Positions 18,640 through 28,478 are shown, counted from the stretch's first letter. The stretch: DNA of 33,170 bases from Altererythrobacter xiamenensis (GCA_945906905.1 CAMDSM010000003.1:1-33170), one strand, 5' to 3'. Program-made: numbers and translations. The notes: a model not told the origin generated them from the sequence alone.

Positions 18640-19425
18640 ATGGACAGCACTGATGCAACGGGGCATGCCCTGCCGGTAATGAACGATTCTGCCGAAATCA
18701 GATTGCTGCTGGTGGATGACGAGGCCAGCCTGCGTGAGCCGCTGGCCGACTATCTTGTCCGGCAAGGTTTCGCAGTGACGCAGGCCGCCGATGCCGCCCG
18801 GGCGCGGGTGTTGTTGGCTGACAAGAAACCCGATCTGGTGCTGCTCGATATCATGATGCCGGGCGAAGATGGCCTGTCGCTGTGCCGCCACCTGATTGAA
18901 AGCCAGCAGCTGCCGGTGATCTTCCTGACCGCGCGCGGTGAGGCGACCGACCGGATTGTGGGGCTGGAAATCGGCGCCGATGACTATGTGGTGAAACCCT
19001 TCGAACCGCGCGAGCTGGTCGCCCGCATCCGCTCGGTCCTGCGCCGGGCCAACCGCCCGGTTCCTGCGCTGGATAGCGATGCCTTGTATGATTTCGAAGG
19101 CTGGCTGCTCGATCCGCTGAAGCGGCGGCTGGTTGATCCCGAAGGCGCAGTGGTGCCGATCTCCTCGGCCGAATTCCGCTTGCTGGCCGCGTTCCTCGAT
19201 CATCCGCGACAGGTGCTCGATCGTGATCGCTTGCTCGATATGGTGCAGGGGCGCGAGGCGCATCTGTTTGACCGGGCGGTGGACAATCAGGTCAGTCGCC
19301 TGCGCCGCAAGATGGAGGATGACAGCCGTGATCCCCGCCTGATCCAGACCGTGTGGGGCGGCGGATATCGCTTCGCCGCCGATGTCCGGCGCATTGCCCA
19401 GGGCGCGACTGGAATTCGGGCCTGA
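18640..19425 (+). CDS. OmpR-family response regulator
   Basis: LLLVDDEASLREPLADYL...PDLVLLDIMMPGEDGLSLC...VIFLTARGEATDRIVGLEIGADDYVVKPFEPREL; winged-helix C-terminus RQVLDRDRLLDMVQGREAHLFDRAVDNQVSRLRRKME. Confidence 0.95.
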   Translation: MDSTDATGHALPVMNDSAEIRLLLVDDEASLREPLADYLVRQGFAVTQAADAARARVLLADKKPDLVLLDIMMPGEDGLSLCRHLIESQQLPVIFLTARGEATDRIVGLEIGADDYVVKPFEPRELVARIRSVLRRANRPVPALDSDALYDFEGWLLDPLKRRLVDPEGAVVPISSAEFRLLAAFLDHPRQVLDRDRLLDMVQGREAHLFDRAVDNQVSRLRRKMEDDSRDPRLIQTVWGGGYRFAADVRRIAQGATGIRA

Positions 19426-20840
19426 TGGCGCGTTTTTTTGGACGCGTGCTTCCCAAGAGCTTGCTGGGGCAGATGCTGCTGGCGGTGGCTCTGGCGTTGC
19501 TTGTGGCGCAGACGCTGTCGGGCATCCTGTTGTTCCGCGCCGAAAACCAGCGCCGCGAATCCGATTTCACGGCCGCATTGGCATTCCAGCTGGTGGCCGA
19601 TCCGCGGGTGGACTATCGCTCGGCGGGCGATGCCAATCACGGCGAGCGCTTGCGGCGGCTGCGGATCGAACGATCCGACGCCAGCCCGGTCCTGCCGGGC
19701 GAGGTGACCGACCCCGAGCGTGAAGTGCGCCTTCGCGAAGTGCTCACCAGCCAGGATATCGTGATCGATGAACTGGTGGTTCTCGAACGCGAAACGCGCA
19801 ATGACGAGTATATCCTGCGCGGCCTCAGCCGGATCGGGCGCAGCAACAGTTTCACCAACCGCGAACGCTGGGATCGCGATGGGCGGATGCTGCTGGCCGG
19901 GTTGAAACAGGAAGGTGACGGCGAATGGCGCGTGGCCCGAGTGCCGATGTTTGACATGGAACCGCGTCGCTATGGCGCAGTGCTGATGCAGACCTTGCTG
20001 CTTTATATTGTGCTGGTCGGCGGCCTCGCCATCCTGCTGCGCCGCATCACCCGCCCGCTGGCGGCATTAGCCGACCGTGTCGAACGTTTTGCCGAAACCC
20101 GCCAGACCGCCGGGCAACTCGAACCGACCGGACCGATGGACACCCGCCGCCTGATCATCGCCCACAATGCCATGGAAGCGCGCATTGCCGCGCTGATTGA
20201 CGAGAAGGACGTGATGCTGGGCGCCATCGGCCATGATCTGAAAACACCGCTCGCCGCCCTGCGGGTGCGGATCGAATCGGTTGAAGACGAGACCGAGCGC
20301 GGGAGAATGGCCCGGACGATCGAGGATATCACCCGCTCGCTCGACGATATCCTCAGTCTCGCCCGCGTCGGCCGCCCAACCGATCCGCTCGAACGCACCG
20401 ATCTGGCCGCGCTGGTCGCTTCGGTTGTGGAGGAATATGAGGACATGGGTGAGCCGGTGACGCTAGGCGAAACGGCGCGTATGGCGCTCGAGTTGCGCGC
20501 AACCTGGCTGCGGCGGGCCTTGCGCAACCTCATCGACAATGGCCTGCGTTATGGGCAGGCCCCGCACGTGTCGCTGGCACGTGAAGGGGCCGAGGCAGTG
20601 ATCCGGATCACCGATAAAGGCCCCGGCATTCCCGATGGCGAGATTGCCGCAATGATGGAGCCATTCACCCGCGGCGAAGCCTCGCGCAATCGCGAAACCG
20701 GCGGCGCGGGCCTCGGCCTGACGCTGGCGCGGGCCATCGCTGAACAGCATGGCGGCCGCTTGAGCCTGTCGAACATGCACGACGAGAGCGGCAAAGTAAC
20801 CGGCCTGGCCGCCGAAATTCGCCTGCCTGTATTAGGTTAG
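19425..20840 (+). CDS. Sensor histidine kinase (HAMP-HisKA-HATPase)
   Basis: Two TM segments, H-box AIGHDLKTPLAALRVRIESVED, N-box LRNLIDNGLRYG, DKGPGIPDGEIAAMMEPFTRGEASRNRETGGAGLGLTLARAIAEQHGG. Start overlaps response regulator stop (TGATG). Confidence 0.95.
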   Translation: MARFFGRVLPKSLLGQMLLAVALALLVAQTLSGILLFRAENQRRESDFTAALAFQLVADPRVDYRSAGDANHGERLRRLRIERSDASPVLPGEVTDPEREVRLREVLTSQDIVIDELVVLERETRNDEYILRGLSRIGRSNSFTNRERWDRDGRMLLAGLKQEGDGEWRVARVPMFDMEPRRYGAVLMQTLLLYIVLVGGLAILLRRITRPLAALADRVERFAETRQTAGQLEPTGPMDTRRLIIAHNAMEARIAALIDEKDVMLGAIGHDLKTPLAALRVRIESVEDETERGRMARTIEDITRSLDDILSLARVGRPTDPLERTDLAALVASVVEEYEDMGEPVTLGETARMALELRATWLRRALRNLIDNGLRYGQAPHVSLAREGAEAVIRITDKGPGIPDGEIAAMMEPFTRGEASRNRETGGAGLGLTLARAIAEQHGGRLSLSNMHDESGKVTGLAAEIRLPVLG

Positions 20841-22357
20841 CCCCCGACTGAATTGGGCACCAGTAGCCCATTTTCCAGCAGGTAGCGAAAATAGAACCAC
20901 TTCTCCTTCTCGCTGTTCACCTCGTTGCGGAAGGCGGTGATCAGCCGTTTGCCGTCGGTCTTGAGGTAGATTGCCCCATCCACTTCGACATTGGTGCGGG
21001 CAAGTTGCCGGATCAGATCGGTGATCTCGACCATCCTATCAGGCGATGGCCCGGCCACCTGGGCTTCGATCTTGGCGTGCAGATCAATCGCCAGCTGCTC
21101 GTCCTCGCGTTCGCGGGTGGATCGCTGCAATTCGGTGGACAGCAGCACGGGGGCAAAACCACGTCCCAGACGGCCCAGCCTTCCCAGCAGATCGGGCCGC
21201 GGGTGGACATGGCCTTCCTCGTCGCCCGATGAGATCACAAAGGCCGCCGGATGGACTGCGCTGAGGAATTCGTCGGTCACATCGGCGGCGCCGTGGTGGC
21301 ACACTTTCATCACATCCGACCGGAAAGTCTGCCGCGCTTCGGCCACAAAGATTTCGCGTTCGACAATGGTGGTCGGCCATTTGCCGATCCCGGTGTGCTG
21401 CTGAAGGAGGAACTTCTCCGCCGGGGCGTTCAGATCGCCACCGAACAGCACGCTAAAGGCACCGAATTGCAGCCGCAGGATCACCGAATGGCCGTTCTTG
21501 GTCTTGCCATAGCTGCCGCCCAGCACCCGCAACTTGTCACCATCGCCAGAATTCTCGACGAAAGGCCCAAGCACCTGGATGGTATAGTCACGAGCCGGAT
21601 CGGGAGCGAAGCCGGGCAGCCAGGCCTTGCCGCCATGCTGCTCGCCGTGCACGGTTGAGACCATGCGGTAGTCATCGACTGCGCCGCGCGCCAAGGCATG
21701 GCCCATCATCTGCGGATAGACATAATCGCGCGGCGGCGCGGTAAAGGCGGCGCGCATCGCGGAATCATCCACCAGCAGCCCGCGCAGATAGGAGAGATCC
21801 TCGCCAGCGCGCTGTTCCTTGCCGCCAACCTTGGCAAAATCGCCCGCCACCGCCCGCTCGGCCAGGCCGCTGTGATAGAGGTGGGCAAAGCGCGCCTTGG
21901 TATCGCGGAAAATCTGCGTGAAACCGCCGTAATGATCCTCGTCCGGGTGGGTGATGATCGCGGCATGGAAGACCAGCCCGGCGGTATTGGCGATGATCTT
22001 GAAGCGGTCAGCCAAAAACTCGGCCATATGATGCGATTTGCCCGCATCGATCACGACAATGCGCTCTGTTCCATCGCGCTCGGGCGTAATCAGCACGCAC
22101 CCATCGCCCTGGCCGACATCGACGAAGATGATCTCCAGCGGTCGCTGGTCGGTCAAGTGGCGAGTGGCCACACGCAAGGCTTGTGGATTGCCGCTCGACG
22201 AGCCCCACAACACATGCGTCCATTCGCCGCCCACTGGCCCCGCCGGATCCAGCGTAAGGTAATCACCCCACAACACTTGGCGGACCTTTTCGCCGCCATG
22301 GGTGAACAGGAAGATAGGCTTGTCATCGGGTGAAAGGTCGACGAATTTGTGTGCCAT
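20837..22357 (-). CDS. Standalone ComEC/Rec2-like MBL-fold metallohydrolase
   Basis: LEIIFVDVGQGDGCVLITPERD, HAAIITHPDEDHYGGFTQIF (HxDxDH-type), SVLFGGDLNAPAEKFLL, VMKVCHHGAADVTDEFLSAVHP; no multi-TM competence domain. Confidence 0.87.
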   Translation of the reverse strand: MAHKFVDLSPDDKPIFLFTHGGEKVRQVLWGDYLTLDPAGPVGGEWTHVLWGSSSGNPQALRVATRHLTDQRPLEIIFVDVGQGDGCVLITPERDGTERIVVIDAGKSHHMAEFLADRFKIIANTAGLVFHAAIITHPDEDHYGGFTQIFRDTKARFAHLYHSGLAERAVAGDFAKVGGKEQRAGEDLSYLRGLLVDDSAMRAAFTAPPRDYVYPQMMGHALARGAVDDYRMVSTVHGEQHGGKAWLPGFAPDPARDYTIQVLGPFVENSGDGDKLRVLGGSYGKTKNGHSVILRLQFGAFSVLFGGDLNAPAEKFLLQQHTGIGKWPTTIVEREIFVAEARQTFRSDVMKVCHHGAADVTDEFLSAVHPAAFVISSGDEEGHVHPRPDLLGRLGRLGRGFAPVLLSTELQRSTREREDEQLAIDLHAKIEAQVAGPSPDRMVEITDLIRQLARTNVEVDGAIYLKTDGKRLITAFRNEVNSEKEKWFYFRYLLENGLLVPNSVGG

Positions 22358-22375
22358 GCCAGCTTCTCCCCCAAG

Positions 22376-22651
22376 TTAAGAGCGCTTCTCGACCAATCCG
22401 GTACACCGTGATTGCCGCTGGAAGCTCCTCGGCAAGGAGCGTTGCGCAGGCCGGACTGGGTTGTCCGAACAAGCAACGCGACGTAGTCCGAGGGGCTTCC
22501 AGCAGCAACCCCGAAGGGGCGGGCCCCTTTTGGCCGATTGCGGCGTCTCTCGTCTGTCACGATGCAATGGCATCGCTCCCTCCTCGTTCCTTGCACTCGG
22601 CCAAAATTGGCTCCGTCACGGTGTGCCGGATTGGTCGAGAAACGCTCTAAG
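22376..22651. repeat. 276-bp compound inverted-repeat element (MITE-like or structured RNA)
   Basis: Arms 22376-22410 and 22617-22651 are complementary at 31/35 positions. Internal stems 22412-22432/22488-22508 (19/21) and 22528-22541/22593-22606 (13/14), plus hairpins CGATGC-AATG-GCATCG (22560-22575) and CCCC-GAA-GGGG (22509-22519). Confidence 0.85.
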
Positions 22652-22655
22652 CCAA

Positions 22656-24242
22656 TCAGCGCATCAGGCCGCCGATCAGGTTGCGCACAAATCTGCCGAT
22701 AATCGGTCCGCCCATTTCGCTGGCCATCGAGCCTGCCGCGCTGGTGGCGGCGTTGCGCATCGGGTTGGAGCGGCTGCGGCGGCCGGTGATCGCTCCGGCT
22801 GCGACGGTGGCGGCTGATGCAGCAGCAGCGCCGAGCGCGGCCTTGCCTGCCTTTTCCCAGATCGACGGGCTGGTGCGGGCGCGGCGACCCACTTCTTCCT
22901 CGCCCTTCTCTGCCACTTCCACGGCTGTGGCAGCGGCATCGGCGCTCTTGAGCGCGATCATTTCCTCGGCACTTTCGCGGTCAATCTTGGTGTCATATTT
23001 CCCGTCGAACGGACTGATCGACTGGATGAGCGCGCGCTCCTTGTCTGTAATCGGTCCCAGCCGGCTGCGCGGCGGCTTGATCAGCGTGCGCTGGACCACC
23101 GAGGGCGATCCATCCTCCAGCAGGGTGGAGACGAGCGCCTCGCCCGTGCGCAGTTCGGTAATCACCACCTCGACATCCAGTTCAGGATTGATGCGGAAGG
23201 TTTCCGCCGCCGCCCGAATCGCCTTCTGATCGCGCGGGGTGAAGGCGCGCAGGGCGTGCTGCACGCGGTTGCCCAGCTGGCCGGCAACTTCCTCAGGGAT
23301 ATCGATCGGGTTCTGGGTGACGAAATAGACGCCCACGCCCTTCGACCGGATCAGCCGCACCACCCGCTCAATCGTGTCGGTCAGCGCCTTGGGGGCATCG
23401 TCGAACAACAGGTGTGCTTCGTCAAAGAAGAACACCAGCCCTGGCTTTTCCGGATCGCCGACTTCGGGCAGGCTCTCGAACAGTTCGGCCAGCAGCCACA
23501 GCAGGAAAGTGGCGTAGAGCTTGGGGCTGCGCATCAGCTGATCGGCGGCCAGCACGTTGATAAGCCCTCGCCCCTGTTCATCGCAGCGGATGAAGTCGTT
23601 GATCTCCAGCGCCGGTTCGCCAAAAAACTGCGCCCCGCCTTGCGAATCAAGGCTGAGCAATTGCCGCTGGATCGTGCCGACGCTGGCCTTGGTGACATTG
23701 CCGTATTTGGAGGTCAGATCGGCGGCATTTTCGGCGGTGAAATGCAGCATCGCCTGCAGGTCTTCCAGATCGAGCAGCAGCATCCCTTGCTCGTCGGCAT
23801 AGCGGAACACGATGTTGAGCACGCCTTCCTGCGTCTCGTTCAAGTCAAGCAGGCGGGCCAGCAACAGCGGACCCATTTCCGATACCGTGGTGCGGATCGG
23901 GTGGCCCTGCTGGCCATACAGATCCCAGAACACCGCCGGATTATCCGAATAGGCATAGTCGGTCATGCCCAGTTCGGCAGCGCGGCTTTCCAGCTTGTCG
24001 GCGTGTTTGAACATGGGCGAACCGGCCATCGAGATGCCCGCCAGATCGCCCTTCACATCGGCCACGAACACCGGCACGCCCTGGGCCGAGAAACTTTCGG
24101 CCAGCCCTTGCAGTGTCACCGTCTTGCCCGTGCCGGTGGCGCCTGCGACCAGTCCGTGGCGGTTGGCGCGGCCCAGATTGAGCACTTGCCGCCCGCCGCT
24201 GGCATCCTTGCCGATGAAAATCTCGCCGCTAACCTCAGCCAT
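22656..24242 (-). CDS. HerA-like ATPase/helicase of the DUF853 (YjgR) family
   Basis: Walker [23 protein letters not shown], Walker [58 protein letters not shown]. Confidence 0.93.
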   Translation of the reverse strand: MAEVSGEIFIGKDASGGRQVLNLGRANRHGLVAGATGTGKTVTLQGLAESFSAQGVPVFVADVKGDLAGISMAGSPMFKHADKLESRAAELGMTDYAYSDNPAVFWDLYGQQGHPIRTTVSEMGPLLLARLLDLNETQEGVLNIVFRYADEQGMLLLDLEDLQAMLHFTAENAADLTSKYGNVTKASVGTIQRQLLSLDSQGGAQFFGEPALEINDFIRCDEQGRGLINVLAADQLMRSPKLYATFLLWLLAELFESLPEVGDPEKPGLVFFFDEAHLLFDDAPKALTDTIERVVRLIRSKGVGVYFVTQNPIDIPEEVAGQLGNRVQHALRAFTPRDQKAIRAAAETFRINPELDVEVVITELRTGEALVSTLLEDGSPSVVQRTLIKPPRSRLGPITDKERALIQSISPFDGKYDTKIDRESAEEMIALKSADAAATAVEVAEKGEEEVGRRARTSPSIWEKAGKAALGAAAASAATVAAGAITGRRSRSNPMRNAATSAAGSMASEMGGPIIGRFVRNLIGGLMR

Positions 24243-24347
24243 GCGCTGTCCCGTCTCTCGTTTGATATGTCAGGGCAATGCTTGCCGCAGGCGGGGCGCG
24301 ATGGTCAAGCAATAGACAACAGACAATTTCCGGCTAGAGCGAAGGCT

Positions 24348-26159
24348 ATGGCTGGCCCGCAACCTTTTGTCCTGCTGGATGACGCCCGCGCGACAGGTGC
24401 GAGCGACGCGCAGTTGTTCGAACAGCCGCGCGCTATTTTTGTCGCCCACCGTCCCGCCGATGTCGCGCGCGTGCTGGCCGAGGCTGATGCGGCGCGGATC
24501 GAAACGGGTGGCACGCTGGCGGGCTACCTCGCATATGAAGCCGGGCTGGCGCTGGAACCGCGCCTCGCCCCTTTGGCCGAGGCCCGCAGCGGAGCCTCAG
24601 GCCCGCTGGTGTGGTTCGGGCTGTTTGATTCTGTCACCACGATCCCTTCGGCAGAGGTGTCCGGCTGGCTCGAAGCGCGTGGGCCAAGCGGGCGCGCCAG
24701 CATCGGCCCAATGGAGCCGCAATTGTCCACCGGGGCCTATCTCGAAGGATTCGAGCAGCTGCAGGAAGCGATCCGCGCGGGCGATATCTATCAGGCCAAT
24801 TTCACCTTGATGCTGGAGGGCGCGGCCAACGGCGAGCCACTGGCGATTTACAGCGCGATCCGCCCGGCCGCCATGGCGGGATACGGCGGGGTGATCTTCG
24901 ATGGATCGCATTGGTTGCTGAGCTTCAGCCCCGAACTGTTCTTCACGGTTCTGGGGCGCGAGGCCAAGGTCAAGCCGATGAAGGGCACGCGCCCGCGCGG
25001 CAGCACCGAGGCCGAGGATGCCGCCTTTGCCGAGGAGCTGGCCGGATCGGTCAAGGACAAGGCCGAAAACCTGATGATCGTCGATCTGATGCGCAATGAT
25101 CTTGCCCGTGTGGCCGAGGCCGGTTCTGTGCGGGTGGATCGGCCTTTCGCCATCGAAACCTATCCCACCGTCCACCAGATGGTCTCCACCGTGCGCGCTA
25201 CCTTGAACGAAGGTATGGGCGCGCTCGACATGATCCGGGCGCTGTTCCCCTGCGGATCAATCACCGGCGCGCCCAAAATCCGGGCGATGGAGCTGATCAA
25301 CGCGCTGGAGCGCGATGCGCGGGGGCCTTATTGCGGGGCCATCGGGCGGATCGGCAGCACGCCCGATGGCAGCACCGACGCCGCCTTCAACGTCGCCATC
25401 CGCACCGTGCGCCTGACCCCGGGTGAGAACAACCGCCACAAGGTTGTTGCAGGCGTGGGCGGGGCGATTGTTGCTGACAGCTCAGGCATGGACGAATGGC
25501 GTGAGTGCCTGGTCAAGGGCGGGTTTTTGCGCGGGGCTGCGAGCGGGGCCGATCTGATCGAAGCGATGCGTTTTGATCCTCTCGAAGGCATTCCGCTGCT
25601 TGAACTGCATCTTGAACGGATGAAGACCAGCGCGATGGCTCTGGGCTTTGCTTTCGACCGGCATGAAGCGCGCAACCGGATACAGGCTTTGTGCTTTGAA
25701 CTGGAACAGGGTGCCAAACTGCGTCTTCTGCTGGCCCGCAGCGGTGAATTGACGCTGGAAGCACAGCCCTTGAGCGCAGGCACCTTGCCCGAACCGGTGG
25801 TCTGCGCTGTGATCCCGCTGCCCGTGGTGAGTGGTGACTGGCGGCTGCGCCACAAGAGCACCGACCGCGCTTTTTACGACCATGCCCGCCGCGCTGCGCA
25901 GACCGCTGGCGCGCACGAGGCGCTTTTCGTCCGCGATGATGGCCTGCTGACCGAGGCGAGCCATTCGAATATCTTCGTGGAGCGCGATGGCCTGCTGCTC
26001 ACCCCGCCGCTTGCTTTGGGTCTGCTGCCGGGCGTGCAGCGCCGCCATCTGATCGAACAAGGCCGCGCGGAGGAGGCGGAATTGCGGCTGGACGATCTTG
26101 CGGGCGGTTTTCTGCTCGGCAATTCGGTGCGCGGATTGATGAAGGCCCGGTTGCTATGA
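24348..26159 (+). CDS. pabBC: Bifunctional aminodeoxychorismate synthase component I / aminodeoxychorismate lyase
   Basis: PabB motifs AGDIYQANFT, KPMKGTRPRGS, MIVDLMRNDLARVAEAGSV, CGSITGAPKIRAMELI; then PabC-type LLTEASHSNIFVERDGLLLTPPLALGLLPGVQRRHL. ATG at 24348; the upstream part of the 967-aa ORF is antisense to the ATPase gene. Confidence 0.92.
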   Translation: MAGPQPFVLLDDARATGASDAQLFEQPRAIFVAHRPADVARVLAEADAARIETGGTLAGYLAYEAGLALEPRLAPLAEARSGASGPLVWFGLFDSVTTIPSAEVSGWLEARGPSGRASIGPMEPQLSTGAYLEGFEQLQEAIRAGDIYQANFTLMLEGAANGEPLAIYSAIRPAAMAGYGGVIFDGSHWLLSFSPELFFTVLGREAKVKPMKGTRPRGSTEAEDAAFAEELAGSVKDKAENLMIVDLMRNDLARVAEAGSVRVDRPFAIETYPTVHQMVSTVRATLNEGMGALDMIRALFPCGSITGAPKIRAMELINALERDARGPYCGAIGRIGSTPDGSTDAAFNVAIRTVRLTPGENNRHKVVAGVGGAIVADSSGMDEWRECLVKGGFLRGAASGADLIEAMRFDPLEGIPLLELHLERMKTSAMALGFAFDRHEARNRIQALCFELEQGAKLRLLLARSGELTLEAQPLSAGTLPEPVVCAVIPLPVVSGDWRLRHKSTDRAFYDHARRAAQTAGAHEALFVRDDGLLTEASHSNIFVERDGLLLTPPLALGLLPGVQRRHLIEQGRAEEAELRLDDLAGGFLLGNSVRGLMKARLL

Positions 26160-27331
26160 CCAATCATCTCAGCCAAATGCTCCAGCGCATCGAAGCCTCT
26201 CCCACCACCGCCATGACCGACCGCGCCACTGCCCTGCGCGAGGCCGGGCGCGATATCATCTCGCTTTCGGTGGGCGAGCCTGATTTTGCCACCCCCTGCC
26301 ATGTGATCCAGGCAGCGAAGGATGCGCTCGATGCCGGGGCCACCAAATACACCCCCGTCACCGGCACCATGGCGCTGAAAAAGGCAGCCTGTCTCCATTT
26401 CCAGCGCGACCTAGGCATTGCCACCGATCCTTCGCGGGTGATCATTTCGGCGGGCGGCAAGCAGGCATTGTTCGAGGCGATTGTGGCCACCGTCAGCGCG
26501 GGCGACGAAGTGATCGTGCCATCGCCGTGGTGGGTCTCCTATCCCCAGATGGTGCGCTTTGCGGGCGGCAGCGTAGTGCCGCTGGTCACCCATGCGCATC
26601 GCAATTTCCGCTTCGATCCGGGCGATGTTGAGGCGTTGATTACCCCCGCTACGCAATGGCTGATGCTCAATTCGCCGGGCAATCCGACCGGCGCAGTCTA
26701 TCCCCCCGAAATGTTGCTGGGGATCGCCGAGGTGCTGCGCCGCCACCCCCGCGTAATGGTGCTGTCCGACGATATCTACGCGCCCTTGAACTATTCCAAC
26801 GAGCCCCATGCCACGCTGGCCAACTTGTGCCCCGATCTGGCGACACGCATCTGCACGGTCAGCGGCGTGTCCAAAAGCCACGCGATGACCGGCTTCCGCA
26901 TCGGCGTCGCCACTGGCCCGGCATGGCTGATCGAGGCAATGGGCACGCTGCAAAGCAACTCCAGCGGCAATCCCGCCGCCGTATCGCAAGCTGCTGCGGT
27001 GGCGGCATTTGAAGGCCCGCAGGAGTTCCTGATCGAATGGCGCGAGATTTTCCGCCGCCGCCGTGATCTGGTGGTGGCCCGGATCAACGCCGTGCCCGGC
27101 CTCTCCACCCCCGTGCCCGATGGCGCATTCTACTGCTTCATCGACGCCACACCCTTGATGGATCGCTTCGGGGGCGATGATAACCAGCTGGCACTGCATC
27201 TGCTCGAACACGGTGTAGCGGTGGTCGCGGCTTCGGCCTTTGGTGGCAGCAACGGCTTTCGCATTTCCTTCGCCACTTCCGAAGATGTGCTGCAAGAGGC
27301 CCTCCACCGTATTTCAAAGGCCCTGCAATGA
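26156..27331 (+). CDS. Class I/II PLP-dependent aminotransferase (aspartate aminotransferase-like)
   Basis: ISLSVGEPDFATPCHV, LNSPGNPTGAVYP, VLSDDIYAPLNY, VSGVSKSHAMTGFRIGVATGP. ATGA overlap with pabBC. Confidence 0.95.
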   Translation: MTNHLSQMLQRIEASPTTAMTDRATALREAGRDIISLSVGEPDFATPCHVIQAAKDALDAGATKYTPVTGTMALKKAACLHFQRDLGIATDPSRVIISAGGKQALFEAIVATVSAGDEVIVPSPWWVSYPQMVRFAGGSVVPLVTHAHRNFRFDPGDVEALITPATQWLMLNSPGNPTGAVYPPEMLLGIAEVLRRHPRVMVLSDDIYAPLNYSNEPHATLANLCPDLATRICTVSGVSKSHAMTGFRIGVATGPAWLIEAMGTLQSNSSGNPAAVSQAAAVAAFEGPQEFLIEWREIFRRRRDLVVARINAVPGLSTPVPDGAFYCFIDATPLMDRFGGDDNQLALHLLEHGVAVVAASAFGGSNGFRISFATSEDVLQEALHRISKALQ

Positions 27332-27975
27332 GTGAATTCATCATCCTGTACGAAGACGCCGAAGCGCTGGTGATCAACAAGCCCGGCGGCCTGTCGATCG
27401 ATACCCCGCGCAAGGGCGGGCCATCGCTGGAGGCGCGGATCGATGAATTGAAGCTGGGCTTTCAACGCCCGCCGCAAGCTGCCCACAGGCTCGATACCGA
27501 TACCTCGGGCTGCCTGCTGCTGGCGCGCAATCCCAAGGCACTGGTGCGGTTCAACAAGGCTTTTGAACAGCGGCTGGTGGGCAAGACCTATCTCGGCATT
27601 CTCGCCGGTATTCCCGAAGCCAAGGAAGGCGTGATCGAACTGGCGCTGTCCAAGATCAGCAGCGAGGACAAAGGCTGGCGGATGATCCCGGCCAAAAAGG
27701 GCAAGCCCTCGCTCACCCGCTGGCGTGTGCTGGCCGAAGTCAATGGCCGGGCGCTGGTGGAATTCAGCCCCGAAACCGGCCGCACCCACCAGATCCGCGT
27801 CCACGCCGCCAGCGGCATCGGTATCGCGCTGCTGGGTGATCCGGTTTACGGCGAGAAGGCCGGCTTTGCCCGCACTATGCTCCACGCCAGTCGGCTGGAG
27901 ATTGGCCGCGAGAACAAGCCGCCGATCGTGGCCGAGGCACCAATGCCGCCCGATTTCACCGTGCTGGGTTTCTGA
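27328..27975 (+). CDS. RluA-family pseudouridine synthase
   Basis: ALVINKPGGLSID, AAHRLDTDTSGCLLLARN (HRLDxxTSG), SPETGRTHQIRVHAASGIGIALLGDPVYG. ATGA overlap with the aminotransferase. Confidence 0.95.
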   Translation: MSEFIILYEDAEALVINKPGGLSIDTPRKGGPSLEARIDELKLGFQRPPQAAHRLDTDTSGCLLLARNPKALVRFNKAFEQRLVGKTYLGILAGIPEAKEGVIELALSKISSEDKGWRMIPAKKGKPSLTRWRVLAEVNGRALVEFSPETGRTHQIRVHAASGIGIALLGDPVYGEKAGFARTMLHASRLEIGRENKPPIVAEAPMPPDFTVLGF

Positions 27976-27985
27976 GAGCTTTGCC

Positions 27986-28390
27986 ATGGGCCGCATCCTC
28001 GACCACGCGCTGGCGATAGCCGAGGAAAGCTTCGTCACCGCGTCCGGCCCTGGCGGGCAGAACGTCAACAAGGTGGCGACCGCGGTGCAACTGCGCGTCA
28101 ACGTGTTTGAGCTGGGGCTGACTCCGGCGGCATTCCAGCGCCTGAAAACGCTCGCCGGATCGCGCCTCAACCTCAAGGGCGAAATCGTGCTCGATGCCCG
28201 CCGCTTCCGCACGCAGGAGGCGAACCGGGCAGACGCGCGCGTGCGGCTGGGCGCGCTGATCGAAGAAGCACTGATCGAACCCAAGAAGCGCGCCCGCACC
28301 ACAGTCAACCGCCCCGGCAAGGTCAAGCGGCTGGCATCGAAGAAAGCGCGCACTGCGGTCAAGGTCACACGCGGCAAGGTCGACTGGTGA
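27986..28390 (+). CDS. arfB: Ribosome-rescue peptidyl-tRNA hydrolase ArfB
   Basis: FVTASGPGGQNVNKVATAVQLRV (GGQ) with basic C-terminal tail KKRARTTVNRPGKVKRLASKKARTAVKVTRGK. Confidence 0.93.
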   Translation: MGRILDHALAIAEESFVTASGPGGQNVNKVATAVQLRVNVFELGLTPAAFQRLKTLAGSRLNLKGEIVLDARRFRTQEANRADARVRLGALIEEALIEPKKRARTTVNRPGKVKRLASKKARTAVKVTRGKVDW

Positions 28391-28444
28391 GCCTCTCCAT
28401 CGCTTGACTTTACCCCGATTCTACCCCAATGGCGCGCCCCATGG

Positions 28445-28478
28445 GGCGGCGTGGTTTGCGTCGCCTGTTGTTTTTTTT
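28445..28478 (+). terminator. Candidate intrinsic terminator or rpmG leader attenuator
   Basis: GGCG...CGCC stem-loop then TGTTGTTTTTTTT (8 T at 28471-28478), next to a perfect 14-bp palindrome CGCCCCATGGGGCG at 28435-28448, between arfB and rpmG. Confidence 0.4.

Noticed and set aside
19429-19440. T7 homopolymer just after the histidine kinase start codon
   Set aside because: Could be slippage-prone, but seven bases alone is weak evidence and the frame is intact.
23256-24347. N-terminal 364 codons of the 967-aa plus-strand ORF
   Set aside because: Fully antisense to the well-supported HerA-like ATPase gene. PabB homology begins at the ATG at 24348, so the upstream part is a GC-rich open-frame artefact.
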